Positions 1-5,121 are shown, counted from the stretch's first letter. The stretch is DNA of 19,365 nt from Sulfurovum sp. (GCA_027038155.1 JALVXW010000312.1:1-19365); one strand, 5' to 3'. A program made the numbers and translations. The notes: generated from the sequence alone by a model not told the origin.

Positions 1-900
1 AGTTGTGTAGCCTAGTTGTTGTGCTATCTCTTTTGCAGACAGTCTCTTCTCAACTCTTAAGTATCGCAGCTCATCGATGCTTACTTTTTCAGTTCGTTTT
101 TTGAGTCCGTATTTTCCTGCTAAAATTGCAATAGTTGTCTTATGGCATCTGAAAATTTCAGCGCACTCTTTGAGTGTTTTGTTTTGCGTGATGTAAAGCT
201 GCTCAAGTTGTTTTTTTATCGGTCTCTTGTACTCGTATGCCTGTAGTTTTCGCCGTGTGAGCGCTTCTCTTTTTTGTGCGACTTTTATCGTTACTTCTTT
301 AAAATCTTTAAAAGCCCATAAATAGCCTTTTGATAGTCCGCATATTTTAATGGCTCTGCGTACATTCTCTCTTGAGAAACCGTACCTCTCAACAGCACCC
401 TGGGAGGAGTACTCTTTAACAACTCTGTACGTTTTAGGGCATATCTGCACTATTGGCTTTGCGTGAGGCTGATTCTGTCGTTTTTTGCGCTGCTCCTGAG
501 ACATGACTTTGCCTTTACGCCCGCTTTTAAATCTAATGCCTCTTTCTTTCTTTCCAAGTCCAAGCCGCTTGATCTCTTTCATGACCCAGTACTCTGGAAC
601 ATTGAGCTCTTTTGCTATCTCATGAGTAGTTTTTTGTTTGGTCCAATACTCTTTCATAACGAAAGAATCACTTAGTGACTCTCTTTGATCTAGCGGAATA
701 TATGCAGCCGGTGTTTCGCTCTCTTGTTCTTCATAATCTTCATCTTCATGATATACATCTTGTTTTTGTTGTTGATCTGCAATGTAGCGATCCATATCAA
801 ACATAGCTTTTGAGATGTACTTAGAATATTTTGGATTTGAATAGAGATTGTTTTGCGAAATTTCAAAGTAGTTCGCGGCCAATTCTAAAGATACTTTCAT
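1..900 (-). CDS. Multi-HTH DNA-binding protein with a NUMOD1-like segment, partial
   Basis: This frame is open from its ATG (complement of 898-900) through base 1, giving 300 codons with no stop, so the C-terminus lies outside the window. A GAGGAGC ribosome site precedes the start by about four bases. Residues 1-20 could form a first HTH-like element, 40-62 are Q/D/E-rich, 85-113 read as a helix-turn-helix (HEIAKELNVPEYWVMKEI), and 149-200 resemble a NUMOD1-type DNA-binding module (PIVQICPKTYRVVKEY... then GYLWAFKDF). Two further HTH-like units lie at about 228-266 (LKECAEIFRCHKTTIAIL) and 273-300 (AKEIAQQLGY). NUMOD modules usually accompany homing endonucleases, but no HNH or GIY-YIG catalytic motif is visible in the part present. 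It is the last gene of a leftward operon, three short frames behind it being tightly packed. It is probably a sequence-specific DNA-binding regulator or the specificity part of an endonuclease. The role is an inference. Confidence 0.8.
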   Translation of the reverse strand, partial: MKVSLELAANYFEISQNNLYSNPKYSKYISKAMFDMDRYIADQQQKQDVYHEDEDYEEQESETPAAYIPLDQRESLSDSFVMKEYWTKQKTTHEIAKELNVPEYWVMKEIKRLGLGKKERGIRFKSGRKGKVMSQEQRKKRQNQPHAKPIVQICPKTYRVVKEYSSQGAVERYGFSRENVRRAIKICGLSKGYLWAFKDFKEVTIKVAQKREALTRRKLQAYEYKRPIKKQLEQLYITQNKTLKECAEIFRCHKTTIAILAGKYGLKKRTEKVSIDELRYLRVEKRLSAKEIAQQLGYTT

Positions 901-910
901 TTTCAGCTCC

Positions 911-1057
911 TCATTTCAAAAGCCTAAAAAGCTTGAGTATCATCTGCTTTTGTTTGTCCTCCATAGTCTCATTAAGCAGAATATACACAAGCTCTTTTGC
1001 TTCTCTTGTTACATTTTTGGCTTCTTGCAGCAACTCTTTTACGCGTGTCTTACTCAT
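911..1057 (-). CDS. Small hypothetical protein, 48 aa, coiled-coil-like
   Basis: This frame has 48 codons, starting at the ATG complementary to 1055-1057 and stopping at TGA (complement of 911-913). The start is supported by GGAAGAG seven bases upstream. The start also overlaps the TAA of the upstream 52-aa frame by one base (TAATG), the usual sign of translational coupling. The predicted protein (MSKTRVKELLQEAKNVTREA...) is charged and alanine/leucine-rich with heptad-like spacing, so one or two amphipathic helices are likely. It has no membrane segment and no recognised motif. The next gene starts ten bases further on, behind its own ribosome site. Its position in a tight leftward phage operon suggests a small early or regulatory protein. 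I do not recognise a family. Confidence 0.6.
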   Translation of the reverse strand: MSKTRVKELLQEAKNVTREAKELVYILLNETMEDKQKQMILKLFRLLK

Positions 1058-1215
1058 TATCTCTTCCTGATATAAAAATCTTTCAGAGTGTAGTCATTTG
1101 GCTCAAGGTAATCATGTTTATTCTCAAGTAAGATTGCACGAACTGCAATAATGACAGACGCCACTACAGTTGTAATAGCCACTAAAAAAATCAATATCGC
1201 AGTTGTATCGTTCAT
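1057..1215 (-). CDS. Small single-pass membrane protein, 52 aa
   Basis: This frame has 52 codons. Residues 3-30 (TTAILIFLVAITTVVASVII...) form one strong transmembrane helix, followed by a charged, aromatic tail of about 22 residues with DYLEPNDYTLKDFYIRKR. The start follows an AAAAGGT ribosome site by about six bases. Its TAA overlaps the ATG of the next frame, so the two are probably translated together. Short single-span proteins of this form are common in temperate phages as holin-like, exclusion or accessory proteins. Nothing in the sequence chooses between these. There is no signal-peptidase motif, so the helix more likely acts as an anchor than as a cleaved signal. Confidence 0.6.
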   Translation of the reverse strand: MNDTTAILIFLVAITTVVASVIIAVRAILLENKHDYLEPNDYTLKDFYIRKR

Positions 1216-1254
1216 CTTTTTACCTTTTTTGTGATATAATTTTCATCTACTTAT

Positions 1255-1329
1255 CTATAAGAACTTTTCGGCGAGTTGTTCCAGCAACTCTTCGAATCTC
1301 TCAAAACTACTTTTAATCCGTTTTGCCAT
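1255..1329 (-). CDS. Possible 24-aa amphipathic peptide
   Basis: A 24-codon frame starts at the ATG complementary to 1327-1329 and stops at TAG. It is preceded by one of the best ribosome sites in the window (GAGGAGG, about six bases away). Its start lies inside the end of the upstream 63-aa frame, overlapping it by 17 bases in a different frame. The peptide (MAKRIKSSFERFEELLEQLA...) has the charge pattern of one amphipathic helix. The DNA also contains GAGTTG and CAACTC arms six bases apart (1274-1291), which could fold in the mRNA. It may be a genuine micro-protein or a coupling leader. The strong ribosome site is the main support. Confidence 0.45.
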   Translation of the reverse strand: MAKRIKSSFERFEELLEQLAEKFL

Positions 1330-1504
1330 CTTTGTCCTCCTCGTTGAATCTAAGACATTCGGCATATTTTATTATCGCTATGTTGCTTGAAATATCTAAT
1401 AACAACTCTGATAACCCTGCTATGTCTGCACTATCAGCCAAATAACTAAGCTTTAAAGCTTGTTTCTCTAGTTCATCTACCACTTCTTGTTTTGTTTCAC
1501 ACAT
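1313..1504 (-). CDS. Small hypothetical helical protein, 63 aa
   Basis: This is the first gene of the leftward operon. AAAGGAGA lies five bases before the ATG and supports the start. The 63-residue product is acidic and almost wholly helical by eye, with heptad-like leucines (VVDELEKQALKLSYLADSAD) and one cysteine near each end. It has no membrane segment or known motif. It faces away from the membrane-protein gene starting at 1614, with about 110 bases between them that must hold divergent promoters. I see no family assignment. In context it is an accessory or early phage protein. Confidence 0.65.
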   Translation of the reverse strand: MCETKQEVVDELEKQALKLSYLADSADIAGLSELLLDISSNIAIIKYAECLRFNEEDKDGKTD

Positions 1505-1547
1505 GAAATCTCCTTTATATTGTTAAAATATTCACGGTGGAGACTTT

Positions 1548-1556
1548 TGTTATAAT
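1548..1556 (+). promoter_or_regulatory. Extended -10 promoter for the 1614 gene
   Basis: TGTTATAAT matches an extended -10 element, with TATAAT at 1551-1556. It lies about 57 bases before the ATG at 1614. No clear -35 is seen, which is usual for extended -10 promoters and for Campylobacterota. No TTACTAnnnTAGTAA operator is nearby, so the gene is probably not controlled by the phage repressor and may be on in the lysogen. Confidence 0.55.
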
Positions 1557-1613
1557 GTTGTAGCAAACACATTAATCAACAAAAGGCTCCATAATAAATA
1601 TAAGGCTTTTACA

Positions 1614-2231
1614 ATGACCGATAATGAAAAATACACTACTTATGAGAAAAACCTTCAGGTGCATCAAGAATCTAAACGAAACATATTAAACATTATGCTC
1701 TCTACTTCTATGCCTCATCAACTGCAAAATATAAAAACAATACTTTGGGTAAATCTTCTTTTTGTAGGTTTAGCAACTCAATATCTTCGTGATGTTGCTT
1801 TTAGCGCTTATCATCTTTTATTTTATATACCTGTTGTTATCAGTGTTTCACTCTTGCTTGTAGCAATGTTAAGCAAGCGTTTTAAATGGTATGGAGGGTA
1901 TGATGACATAGACTACAGCTACACACTTTATGAAGAAGAGAAACCACACACAACGATGCTTGCAACTCTCTTGAAAAATGATGAAATAGCCATAAAAGAA
2001 AATAGAAAAATCATGAGGCATATAGCTACATTTATGCACTATGCTCTTTGGAGTACGCTTGTTGCTTTTGTATCTTTTGTCTTTATTGTTGCTGTAAACC
2101 AAAATTACAAAGGAGGAAATGAAATCATGGCAGATGAGAAGAAAATAGAAAAACCATCAGAACAACCAGTCAACACGACACCATCAAATGAAAGTGTTGA
2201 AAGGAGTAAGAAAAATTCTTCACAAAAGTAA
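1614..2231 (+). CDS. Three-span membrane protein of unknown function
   Basis: The 205-residue product has a cytoplasmic N-terminus of about 40 residues and a transmembrane hairpin at about 42-58 and 64-86. A charged loop follows (87-137, with GYDDIDYSYTLYEEEK and a helix KNDEIAIKENRKIMRHIA). A third span lies at 138-161, then a polar, low-complexity tail (170-205, rich in K, E, S, N and P). The ribosome site (AAGG, eleven bases before the ATG) is modest. The layout of two spans, a helical cytoplasmic linker and one span recalls small membrane effectors of phage-defence systems such as the PycTM/SLATT type. This is a resemblance in layout only, and no partner enzyme lies next to it. It has its own promoter without an operator, so expression in the lysogen and a role such as superinfection exclusion are plausible inferences. 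A strong AGGAGG at 2111-2116 precedes an in-frame Met172 and could give a separate 34-residue tail peptide. Confidence 0.8.
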   Translation: MTDNEKYTTYEKNLQVHQESKRNILNIMLSTSMPHQLQNIKTILWVNLLFVGLATQYLRDVAFSAYHLLFYIPVVISVSLLLVAMLSKRFKWYGGYDDIDYSYTLYEEEKPHTTMLATLLKNDEIAIKENRKIMRHIATFMHYALWSTLVAFVSFVFIVAVNQNYKGGNEIMADEKKIEKPSEQPVNTTPSNESVERSKKNSSQK

Positions 2232-2245
2232 GCCTCACGGCTTGC
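2228..2245 (-). terminator. Terminator hairpin, mainly for the minus strand
   Basis: GTAAGCC and GGCTTGC form a 7-bp stem (one G-U pair) around a 4-base loop. Read on the minus strand, the hairpin begins right after the TAA of the 20-codon frame and is followed by TTTTGTG, a fair U-tract. On the plus strand it overlaps the stop of the 1614 gene, but the following bases are poor in T, so it would be a weaker terminator in that direction. Confidence 0.5.
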
Positions 2246-2308
2246 TTAATCATCAAACAGTGCTATTGTCATAAATAGCATCATCATCCAAAACCACCAA
2301 TCATCCAT
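2246..2308 (-). CDS. 20-aa hydrophobic peptide, candidate membrane micro-protein
   Basis: A 20-codon frame starts at the ATG complementary to 2306-2308. AAGGAGA lies five bases before it. It ends in TAA directly before the terminator hairpin at 2228-2245. The peptide starts MDDWWFW, has a core of Met, Leu, Ile and Phe, and ends with FDD, so a short hydrophobic helix sits between acidic ends. A good ribosome site plus an adjacent terminator on the same strand make a real transcript more likely than chance. Such peptides occur as type I toxin-like or small phage membrane proteins, but no antisense RNA can be proved here. It would be missed by standard length cut-offs. Confidence 0.45.
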   Translation of the reverse strand: MDDWWFWMMMLFMTIALFDD

Positions 2309-2320
2309 TGTTTCTCCTTC

Positions 2321-2470
2321 TTAAAACTCTGTGCAACACATAGGGAGAGCTATGCGGGCTAAACTATATGCTGCATTGAGGTTTAAAACCGTAGCATCGC
2401 CTCTATGCTTTGGTAGGTTGAGTGTTAGTCGTGAGTTGTCCAGCGTCTCACATGGTAAGTAAAATAACAT
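2321..2470 (-). other. 49-codon frame or structured element overlapping a 36-codon plus-strand frame
   Basis: On the minus strand, 49 codons run from the ATG complementary to 2468-2470 to TAA at 2321-2323, twelve bases before the 20-aa peptide start. The product contains ETLDNSRLTLNLPKHRGDAT and ends in MCCTEF. It has no clear ribosome site. On the plus strand, GGGAGAG precedes an ATG at 2352 that opens 36 codons to 2462. The stretch looks richer in G and C than its neighbours and holds short inverted repeats: CATAG/CTATG around 2339-2355, ATGCT/AGCAT enclosing GGTTT/AAACC at about 2368-2397. The minus-strand RGDATV text recalls short Ash-like frames seen in prophages of other proteobacteria, though this is from memory and weak. 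It may be a protein gene, a regulatory RNA, or both. Confidence 0.35.
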
Positions 2471-2497
2471 CGTTAAACACGGTGCAACTCTCTGTGG

Positions 2498-2503
2498 TAT
2501 AAT
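2498..2503 (+). promoter_or_regulatory. -10 box of the 2547 gene
   Basis: TATAAT is a perfect -10 match 44 bases before the ATG at 2547. The upstream in-frame ATG at 2502 overlaps this box, so it cannot be the translation start if the promoter is real. No phage operator is near. Confidence 0.55.
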
Positions 2504-2546
2504 GAGTGTCGCAAAACAAATTCATATACACAAGGAGAGCTGCATA

Positions 2547-2879
2547 ATGGTTAACCCATTAAGTAATCTTAAACTCAAGGATTGGTATCACATTATGATT
2601 GTCACAGGCTTATTTCTGTTTATACTCAGCATAACTGTCGAACTTGTTGCTATTGATAACAAAGTTGTTCAACTCTTTTCACTCAGTATGTTTTTCTATG
2701 GTCTTGGAGAGATGATTAACCATCCACTGCAAGAGCGAATTTTACCTCCATCTATGTTTACAGGTGGAGTGCCTATGATAGGCTCAGGTCATCCAAGAAA
2801 AAATTCACCCATAGGAATATTTTTCCTACTTATAGCTGCAATACTTCTTTTGGTTTCCATTTACAAAATGATTTTTTAA
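2547..2879 (+). CDS. Small three-span membrane protein
   Basis: The start at 2547 is preferred because AAGGAGAG lies seven bases before it. An upstream in-frame ATG at 2502 falls inside the -10 box. The 110-residue product has three likely spans at about 14-34, 38-56 and 91-109. A polar loop lies between the second and third (NHPLQERILPPSMFTGG... GHPRKNS) and contains GLGEMINHPLQ, which looks like a conserved family motif, but I do not recognise the family. It lies between the minus-strand micro-unit and the left operators. With its own operator-free promoter it is a candidate lysogenic-conversion or exclusion protein. That role is inferred from context only. Confidence 0.75.
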   Translation: MVNPLSNLKLKDWYHIMIVTGLFLFILSITVELVAIDNKVVQLFSLSMFFYGLGEMINHPLQERILPPSMFTGGVPMIGSGHPRKNSPIGIFFLLIAAILLLVSIYKMIF

Positions 2880-2885
2880 ATAACA

Positions 2886-2923
2886 CAAACAATGCCGCTA
2901 TTTTTCAAGTGGTTTATTGTTTG
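2886..2923 (+). terminator. Large hairpin after the 2547 gene
   Basis: CAAACAAT at 2886-2893 and ATTGTTTG at 2916-2923 are perfect 8-bp arms. Inside them, CCGCT and AGTGG form a second stem around ATTTTTCA. It follows the stop codon at 2879 by seven bases, as a transcript-end structure would. There is no T-run after it on the plus strand. On the minus strand it is followed by a T-rich stretch. It probably insulates the operator region from upstream transcription. Confidence 0.45.
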
Positions 2924-2935
2924 GATAAGATAATG

Positions 2936-2950
2936 TTACTATTATAGTAA
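2936..2950. promoter_or_regulatory. Left operator 1 (TTACTATTATAGTAA)
   Basis: This is a palindrome of the form TTACTAnnnTAGTAA, identical in sequence to the site at 2970-2984 and matching the half-sites found between the repressor and cro-like genes. It is most likely bound by the CI-type repressor encoded at 3702-4307, by Cro, or by both. It lies upstream of the -35 region of the 3030 promoter. Confidence 0.75.
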
Positions 2951-2969
2951 TTAAATAAAGCTTAATATA

Positions 2970-2984
2970 TTACTATTATAGTAA
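2970..2984. promoter_or_regulatory. Left operator 2, overlapping the -35 region
   Basis: This is the second exact copy of TTACTATTATAGTAA, centred 34 bp from the first. It covers the place where a -35 element would lie for the TATAAT at 2997-3002. Occupancy should block transcription of the 3030 gene. It could also pair with the right operators about 1.4 kb away by looping. Confidence 0.78.
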
Positions 2985-2996
2985 TTTTATAAAAGA

Positions 2997-3002
2997 TATA
3001 AT
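2997..3002 (+). promoter_or_regulatory. -10 box of the operator-controlled 3030 gene
   Basis: TATAAT lies 27 bases before the ATG at 3030, with left operator 2 lying where a -35 element would sit. A GGGAA ribosome site follows at 3020-3024. Confidence 0.6.
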
Positions 3003-3029
3003 ATTAATGTATTTTTTATAGGGAATTTT

Positions 3030-3692
3030 ATGGCACAAGAATATACAGCAGGATATTGTAATAATTGTCAAGCAGATAGAAAGCTTGAAAGGAAAGCGAC
3101 AAATCATATTTTACATTTTTTTATTACAGTTGTACTTGGAATATATACAGCAGGAATAGGAGCAGTAATATGGATAGCTGTATGGATCTTGTCATCAATA
3201 AAGTTTGGAGGATGGAGATGCTCAGCATGTGGTAGCACAAATGTTGTTGCAAAAAAATCATTTAATATCATGCAGACTGCATTGATTGTTTTTGCTATTG
3301 GAATTGTTATCACTACTGTTATGACAATAAAAAACAATCTAGGAAACAGCGTTTCAGTTAATACAACAATAAATAAAAATACAAATAATATCAATGCTGT
3401 AAATTCAAAATATGATAATTATGAAATAAACTCCGTACGCCAAGAACTTTCTGATGTAGCGAAATCTGACGATATGAAATTTATTCAATCAGGAAAATGG
3501 ATCAATAATACATTTATGTTAAGAGCGAATGTGAATGATAACCTTTCCGGATATGCTGACTATATATGCGAAAATATAGTTAAAAACGGAAGATACGACA
3601 CAGCATTTGGAAACTCACAAATTATACATATAAAGATAAATGATAAAAATAATTTACGAATACTTGATAGCAGAACATGCTATAAAAAGTAG
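3030..3692 (+). CDS. Membrane-anchored split zinc-ribbon protein
   Basis: The 220-residue product has a zinc-ribbon pair of CxxC knuckles at C10/C13 and C64/C67. The two knuckles are separated by a hydrophobic hairpin (about 26-56), and a third span follows at 81-100. A linker rich in T and N (105-130) leads to a C-terminal domain (about 134-220) with GYADYICENIVKNGRY and a late cysteine. That domain could be exported and disulfide-bonded. A hairpin inside a zinc ribbon brings the two knuckles together on the cytoplasmic face. Two repressor operators sit before the gene, so it should be silent in the lysogen and expressed on induction or early infection. It converges on the repressor gene with nine bases between stop codons. 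A takeover, exclusion or lysis-timing function is possible, but none is shown. Confidence 0.82.
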   Translation: MAQEYTAGYCNNCQADRKLERKATNHILHFFITVVLGIYTAGIGAVIWIAVWILSSIKFGGWRCSACGSTNVVAKKSFNIMQTALIVFAIGIVITTVMTIKNNLGNSVSVNTTINKNTNNINAVNSKYDNYEINSVRQELSDVAKSDDMKFIQSGKWINNTFMLRANVNDNLSGYADYICENIVKNGRYDTAFGNSQIIHIKINDKNNLRILDSRTCYKK

Positions 3693-3701
3693 TGTTTGTA
3701 T

Positions 3702-4307
3702 TTAAAAGTCCGTATCGACAACACCTACAACCTTTGACATCTTAAACGCAGTGTTGTCATCTGCTGAGATTGTAATGATGTCATAGTCACTGTTTAGTGG
3801 CACAAGAGAGATGATGTCGCCTTTTTCATTTATTTTAAACTTTTTTATACCACTCTCACCATTTACCATATAGTGAACTATATTTCCATTTGTTATTTGC
3901 TCATTTGCTACACAATAGACAAGATTTCCATCATTGATTTTTGGACTCATAGAGTCGCCCTCTGCACGAACTACATACATACCGTCACGGTAGAGCTCAT
4001 TGCTTATAGGTATAGGCTCATAACCGTTCAAATCATACTCTTGTGGAATGCCACATGATGCTAGCCCTATCAGAGGGATAGTTCTAATAGTGGAAACATC
4101 ACTTTTCGCAAGTAATGTTCCAGGAGCTAATTTAAAATATTTTTCTATATCAGTTATTTTATCTCTTGGAACTGAATATTCAGGATATGATTCTTCAGCC
4201 CATCTTGTGACATACACAGGAGACACACCAAGAGCTTTGGATAGCTTTGCTTTTGTACCTCTTCCTTCGTCTTCTAGTAATTGTTTAAATTTTTGTTCTG
4301 GTGTCAT
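3702..4307 (-). CDS. CI/LexA-type prophage repressor with S24 autocleavage domain
   Basis: This 201-residue protein is the likely master repressor of lysogeny. Residues 17-45 form an HTH (KAKLSKALGVSPVYVTRWAE). Residues 74-201 form a LexA/UmuD-like S24 domain: a Cys85-Gly86 cleavage site in GLASCGIP, catalytic Ser119 in EGDSMSP, and the general-base Lys at about 155 in SGIKKFKI. Family knowledge says RecA-stimulated self-cleavage would trigger induction after DNA damage. The length is normal for the family. The start has AGGA about nine bases upstream. A leftward promoter (TTAACA and TATATT-like boxes) lies among the right operators. A degenerate operator between that promoter and the ATG suggests negative autoregulation. 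It is convergent with the 3030 gene. Confidence 0.92.
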   Translation of the reverse strand: MTPEQKFKQLLEDEGRGTKAKLSKALGVSPVYVTRWAEESYPEYSVPRDKITDIEKYFKLAPGTLLAKSDVSTIRTIPLIGLASCGIPQEYDLNGYEPIPISNELYRDGMYVVRAEGDSMSPKINDGNLVYCVANEQITNGNIVHYMVNGESGIKKFKINEKGDIISLVPLNSDYDIITISADDNTAFKMSKVVGVVDTDF

Positions 4308-4328
4308 CTCTATTTTTCCTACATTTTA

Positions 4329-4343
4329 TTACTGTTATCGTAA
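4329..4343. promoter_or_regulatory. Degenerate right operator (repressor-proximal)
   Basis: TTACTGTTATCGTAA keeps the outer half-sites of the consensus TTACTAnnnTAGTAA and differs near the centre. Its centre is 26 bp from the next operator. It lies just downstream of the leftward repressor promoter, as lambda OR3 does, and may let excess repressor or Cro shut off repressor synthesis. Confidence 0.5.
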
Positions 4344-4347
4344 CATT

Positions 4348-4378
4348 AATATATTTACTAATTTAGTAATAATGTTAA
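4348..4378 (-). promoter_or_regulatory. Leftward repressor promoter (PRM-like)
   Basis: On the minus strand TTAACA (complement of 4373-4378) and TATATT (complement of 4348-4353) are separated by 19 bases. The operator at 4355-4369 sits in the spacer. The arrangement suits repressor-controlled maintenance transcription. The box match is moderate. Confidence 0.4.
4355..4369. promoter_or_regulatory. Right operator, -35 proximal (TTACTAATTTAGTAA)
   Basis: A perfect match to the palindromic half-sites. It overlaps the -35 position of the rightward promoter whose TATAAT is at 4381-4386 and the spacer of the leftward promoter, so one bound repressor could act on both. Confidence 0.75.
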
Positions 4379-4380
4379 GG

Positions 4381-4386
4381 TATAAT
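4381..4386 (+). promoter_or_regulatory. -10 box of the early rightward promoter (PR-like)
   Basis: TATAAT lies between the two perfect right operators, 28 bases before the ATG at 4414. Transcription would start at about 4393, inside the downstream operator. The leader would be only about 20 bases, with no visible ribosome site. Confidence 0.65.
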
Positions 4387-4389
4387 TAA

Positions 4390-4404
4390 TTACTAAAATA
4401 GTAA
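4390..4404. promoter_or_regulatory. Right operator at the early start site (TTACTAAAATAGTAA)
   Basis: A perfect half-site match centred 35 bp from the operator at 4355-4369. It covers the expected transcription start of the early operon, a position where bound repressor would block initiation. Confidence 0.75.
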
Positions 4405-4413
4405 TATTCAACT

Positions 4414-4641
4414 ATGGAAATTAAATCAATAGATGTAAGTATTACTCAAATTGCAAATGATACGGGATTAAATAAGGCAGAAATTTCTATGGCATTAAAT
4501 GCAAAACGACTTCTTAATCGTGAAAAGTTAAGAAAGATAGTTAATGCAAATTATCCTTTAGAACCATTTATCTTTGGTAAATCCTACATAAAGAATGATA
4601 CAAAACAACAAGTACAACACGCAACTGCAAAAGGAGCATAA
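4414..4641 (+). CDS. Cro-like HTH regulator
   Basis: The 75-residue product has an HTH at about 10-40 (ITQIANDTGLNKAEISMALN) followed by a helix and a polar tail. It is the first gene of the rightward operon, divergent from the repressor, with the operators in between. That placement is the classic Cro position. The start at 4414 is needed to keep the HTH. No ribosome site is visible, so initiation may depend on the short A/U-rich leader. Its TAA is followed directly by the next ATG. It probably competes for the TTACTAnnnTAGTAA sites to favour the lytic route. This role is inferred from position and fold. Confidence 0.8.
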   Translation: MEIKSIDVSITQIANDTGLNKAEISMALNAKRLLNREKLRKIVNANYPLEPFIFGKSYIKNDTKQQVQHATAKGA

Positions 4642-5121
4642 ATGTCTTTAGGGAAAAATCAACATGTTACAAAAACTGCAAGAGAAGTTATACGCAAGTA
4701 TTGTCTAGCAAACGACATCGGTCGTGAAGACATTGCTGATGAGCTTGGAATTGTAAAAGGAACGCTTAACAATAAGCTTAAAATGGACCCGAAAAATTGC
4801 TTTACAGTTGAAGAAGTGCTTGAGTTATGTGAACTTACTGATGATGACAGCATTTTAAAAACAATGTGTGCTGAGCGTGGGCTTGTAGTGTTTGATCCTA
4901 TTGAGACTATGCCCGATGGTGGGGATATCCTTAATGAAGTTATGATGGGTGTTTTAAATATTGATGTTGCAACAGGAAATCTCTCAAGTCTTACAAAAGA
5001 TGCACTTGAAGATGGAAAGATAGACACAAAAGAGGCTGAGTCCATTACTGGAGCGTTAAAAGCACTTCGTAGCATAGAGCGAAAGCTTGAAGTGATGCTT
5101 AAAAATGTTGAGGAGGAGTAG
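4642..5121 (+). CDS. CII-type phage regulatory protein (CP76 family-like)
   Basis: This 159-residue protein resembles the phage regulatory CII (Phage_CP76) family. It has an N-terminal HTH at about 25-48 (REDIADELGIVKGTLNNKLK), then the family-like segment FTVEEVLELCELTDDDSILK (54-73), an AERGLVVF motif (77-84), and a C-terminal helical half with DGKIDTKEAESI (124-135). Members are transcription regulators in P2-like and related temperate phages and affect the lysis/lysogeny choice. AAAGGAG lies in the end of the upstream gene, seven bases before this ATG, and the ATG follows the previous TAA without a gap. No CII-site could be identified here. Confidence 0.78.
   Translation: MSLGKNQHVTKTAREVIRKYCLANDIGREDIADELGIVKGTLNNKLKMDPKNCFTVEEVLELCELTDDDSILKTMCAERGLVVFDPIETMPDGGDILNEVMMGVLNIDVATGNLSSLTKDALEDGKIDTKEAESITGALKALRSIERKLEVMLKNVEEE

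Noticed and set aside
463..1070. Plus-strand open frames of 70 and 79 codons.
   Set aside because: They lie opposite the 300-codon and 48-codon minus-strand genes, have no good ribosome sites and read as low-complexity F/S/L text.
1614..2231. Complete Pycsar or CBASS defence system.
   Set aside because: No nucleotide cyclase or nucleotidyltransferase gene is adjacent. Only the membrane layout is similar.
2502..2546. Upstream ATG giving a 125-residue version of the 2547 gene.
   Set aside because: The ATG overlaps the TATAAT box, while a strong ribosome site lies before 2547.
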